In this document: positions 9,559-11,609 of the stretch, in pieces
How positions within the stretch are numbered: the stretch's first letter is position 1
Layout: every line of letters starts with the position of its first letter
Assembly (NCBI GenBank): GCA_022710245.1
Contig: JAKLHH010000120.1
Location: 1-11,609 of the forward strand
Direction of reading: 5' to 3'
DNA length: 11,609 nt
Source: Myxococcota bacterium
GTDB lineage: Bacteria > Myxococcota > Polyangia > GCA-2747355 > JAKLHH01
Made by a program: the position numbers and the translations under genes
Notes under the pieces: model-generated
Told to the model about the DNA's origin: nothing
Seen by the model: only the letters and a program-made list of their open reading frames with translations
Database searches by the model: none

Positions 9559-11520
9559 ATGTCCGTGACTCGCGAAAGATCTGAGGGGGTCAGGGAAGGG
9601 GCAAGTGAGGGGCTGCCTGCGTCGGAGCGAGATGGGGACGCCGTCTCGGAGACGAAGTTCCAGACGGTCTTCCACTCCAGCCCCGACGCGATCGCGCTCA
9701 CCGATCCCCGCACCGGCGCGACGCTGGAGGTGAACGACGCCTTCCTGCGCATGGCGGGCGTCTCACGCGAGGAGGTCGTCGGCGGGAGCACCTCCGCCCT
9801 CTGGGCTCACCCCGAGGAGCGCGACCGCATCCTCGACCAGCTCGCCAAGGGCAAGCCCGTCGACAAGGTCGTGGTGACCCTGCGTAACCGGCAGGGCGAG
9901 CACCGCCAGGTGTTCTTCTCCGCGCGGCTGATCGAGATCGCCGGCACCCCCCTGCTCGTCTCGCACGCCCATGACATCACCGAGCTCAAGCAGACCGAGG
10001 CCGCGCTGCGACGCTCCGAGGAGAAGTACCGCCTCCTCGTCGAGAACAGCCACGACATCATCTACACCCTCGACCTCGCCGGGGTCTTCACCTTCGTCTC
10101 CCCCGGCTGGACGACGCTGCTCGGCCACCCGGTGGCGGAGGTGGTGGGGAGGAGCTTCGCGGAGTTCGTCCACCCGGACGACCTGGCGCTCTGCCAGCAG
10201 CTGGTGGCGCGCTGCCTCGCGACGGGGGAGCGCCAGGGCGGCGTCGAGTACCGCGTGCGCCACGCCGACGGGGCCTGGCGCTGGCACCTCTCGAGCGCGG
10301 TGCCGCTCCGGGACGAGGACGGAGCCGTCATCGGCGGCGAGGGCATCGCCCGGGATATCACCGATCGCAAGCGGGCGGAGGAGGAGCGCGAGAGGCTGCA
10401 GGCACAGCTCGCCCAGGCGCAGAAGCTGGAGGCCATCGGCACGCTGGCTGGCGGCATCGCGCACGACTTCAACAACATCATGGCGGGCATCCTGGCCGGT
10501 CTCGCCTCGCTCGAGCTCGACCTCGCGCCCGACGCGCGCCCGCCGGAGCTGCAGGACATGACGGCGCTGGTCGAGCGCGGCGCCGAGCTCACCCGCCAGC
10601 TCCTCGGCTTCGCCCGCCGCGGCAAGTACGACGTCAGGCCGCTCGACCTGGCGCGGGTCGTCGCGAAGACGAGCGCGATGTACGGCCGCACGCGCAAGGA
10701 CATCACGATCACCCTCGATCTCGCGCCCGACCTGCGCGCGGTCCTGATGGATCACGCGCAGCTCGAGCAGGTGCTGTTGAACCTCTTCATCAACGCAGGG
10801 CAGGCGATGCCCGAGGGGGGGCGGCTCCTCCTCCACTCCGAGGCCGCCGCGCTCACCTCCGAGGCCGCCACGCTCCACGGGGTCGCACCCGGCCCGTTCG
10901 TCAGGCTCGTCATCGCCGATACCGGGGTCGGGATGGACGCCGCGACACGCGCCCGGGTCTTCGAGCCCTTCTTCACGACCAAGGGGGCAGGGAAGGGGAC
11001 GGGGCTGGGCCTGGCCTCGGTCTACGGCATCGTCACCAACCACGGCGGCGTGGTGACGGTCGAGAGCGAGCCGGGGCGCGGGACGGTCTTCACCCTGCTC
11101 CTGCCGGCGACCGACCGGCGCGACGAGAGATCGGAGCCCCCGGCGACCATCCAGCGCGGCAAGGGGACCATCCTCATCGTCGACGACGAGGAGCAGATCC
11201 TCACGGCCTACGCGCGGCTGCTGCAGAAGATGGGCTACCAGGTGCTGACGGCGGCGGGAGGGAGGCAGGCGCTCGAGCTCGTGCGCACCCACGGGGACGC
11301 CATCTCGCTCGTCATCCTCGACCTGATCATGCCCGGGCTGAGCGGGCGGCAGACCTACGAGGCGCTGCGCACGCTCTCGCCCGGCCTCAAGGTGCTCCTC
11401 TCGAGCGGCTACGCCATCGACGAGCAGGCGAAGGACCTCCTCGCGCAGGGCTGCCGCGGGTTCCTCCAGAAGCCCTGCAACGCCGCCACCCTCTCGGCGA
11501 AGCTGCGCGAGCTCCTCTGA
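9559..11520 (+). CDS. Soluble PAS-PAS hybrid histidine kinase with C-terminal receiver
   Basis: The 653-residue protein has no membrane segment. After a charged N-terminus (1-32) it has two PAS domains (about 33-145, ending H-D-I-T-E-L-K, and 152-270, ending R-D-I-T-D-R-K-R) and a short coiled coil (271-290). The dimerisation/phospho-acceptor domain has His302 in G-G-I-A-H-D-F-N-N. The ATPase domain (about 399-516) has N-box Asn408 and Asn412, G1 D-T-G-V-G-M (454-459), F-box F-E-P-F-F-T-T-K (468-475) and G2 G-K-G-T-G-L-G-L (479-486). The receiver (about 537-653) has Asp542/Asp543, phospho-acceptor Asp588 (VILDLIMPG), Ser615 and Lys638 (FLQKP). All catalytic residues are present, so it should autophosphorylate at His302 and pass phosphate to Asp588. 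The H-D-F-N-N box is typical of cytosolic PAS-type kinases. The PAS ligand is unknown, and no output regulator or phosphotransfer protein adjoins it. It is divergent from the CARDB gene. Confidence 0.93.
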   Translation: MSVTRERSEGVREGASEGLPASERDGDAVSETKFQTVFHSSPDAIALTDPRTGATLEVNDAFLRMAGVSREEVVGGSTSALWAHPEERDRILDQLAKGKPVDKVVVTLRNRQGEHRQVFFSARLIEIAGTPLLVSHAHDITELKQTEAALRRSEEKYRLLVENSHDIIYTLDLAGVFTFVSPGWTTLLGHPVAEVVGRSFAEFVHPDDLALCQQLVARCLATGERQGGVEYRVRHADGAWRWHLSSAVPLRDEDGAVIGGEGIARDITDRKRAEEERERLQAQLAQAQKLEAIGTLAGGIAHDFNNIMAGILAGLASLELDLAPDARPPELQDMTALVERGAELTRQLLGFARRGKYDVRPLDLARVVAKTSAMYGRTRKDITITLDLAPDLRAVLMDHAQLEQVLLNLFINAGQAMPEGGRLLLHSEAAALTSEAATLHGVAPGPFVRLVIADTGVGMDAATRARVFEPFFTTKGAGKGTGLGLASVYGIVTNHGGVVTVESEPGRGTVFTLLLPATDRRDERSEPPATIQRGKGTILIVDDEEQILTAYARLLQKMGYQVLTAAGGRQALELVRTHGDAISLVILDLIMPGLSGRQTYEALRTLSPGLKVLLSSGYAIDEQAKDLLAQGCRGFLQKPCNAATLSAKLRELL

Positions 11521-11609
11521 CCGGAGAGGGCGAGCGCGCTGGCAGCCGCGGCGTGGCTCGCACATACTCAACGGACCCGGGCGCGGTGCAGCTGGGGTGG
11601 CGAGGGGAG

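Noticed and set aside
9763..11571. Long - strand open frame (602 codons) antisense to the hybrid kinase
   Set aside because: Arg/Glu/Leu/Asp-biased shadow of a kinase whose catalytic motifs are all intact.
11521..11609. Terminator after the kinase
   Set aside because: No stem with a T-run is visible in the last 89 bases; nothing can be assigned.

Overview
The window is very GC-rich, and its coding frames show strong G/C preference at the third codon position. That bias also keeps long antisense frames open. A secreted protein ends in a MYXO-CTERM-like tail (Asp-rich linker, Gly-Gly-Gly-Cys, hydrophobic helix, Arg cluster), and a soluble PAS hybrid histidine kinase and a trehalose synthase-maltokinase fusion are also present. 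Together these suggest a myxobacterium or relative (Myxococcota/Deltaproteobacteria). This is inference from content; no rRNA or marker gene is present.

Layout. The + strand opens with the last 19 codons of an unidentified gene (1-60), then a short stand-alone receiver-like protein (133-543). This receiver has Lys where the phospho-accepting Asp should be and Glu where the conserved Lys should be. It converges on a minus-strand block read from about 9120 down to 580. In transcription order the block holds: a secreted protein with six CARDB-like repeats (9120-6805); a TreS-maltokinase fusion (6644-3300); a possible 48-residue single-helix membrane protein (3153-3007); and a multi-spanning GT-C-type membrane protein with an ILEI/FAM3-like C-terminal domain (2949-580). 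A 438-bp divergent intergenic region with several small palindromes separates the block from a + strand PAS-PAS hybrid histidine kinase (9559-11520).

Function. The metabolic core is the TreS-Mak fusion. From family knowledge it would interconvert trehalose and maltose and phosphorylate maltose to maltose-1-phosphate, the GlgE donor for alpha-glucan synthesis; GlgE itself is not in the window. The GT-C/ILEI protein and the CARDB protein both belong to the cell envelope or surface. The hybrid kinase and the pseudo-receiver are signalling proteins without an obvious partner here. The gaps between minus-strand genes hold candidate promoters (ahead of treS and of the GT-C gene), a 10-bp inverted repeat and a strongly C-rich, G-poor transcript segment. 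The block is therefore probably several transcription units, not one operon.

I see no mobile element, CRISPR array, tRNA or rRNA, and no clearly new multi-gene system. The observations most worth following are the charge-swapped receiver, the GT-C/ILEI fusion, a possible internal start that would yield free maltokinase, and the cysteine co-variation among the CARDB repeats.
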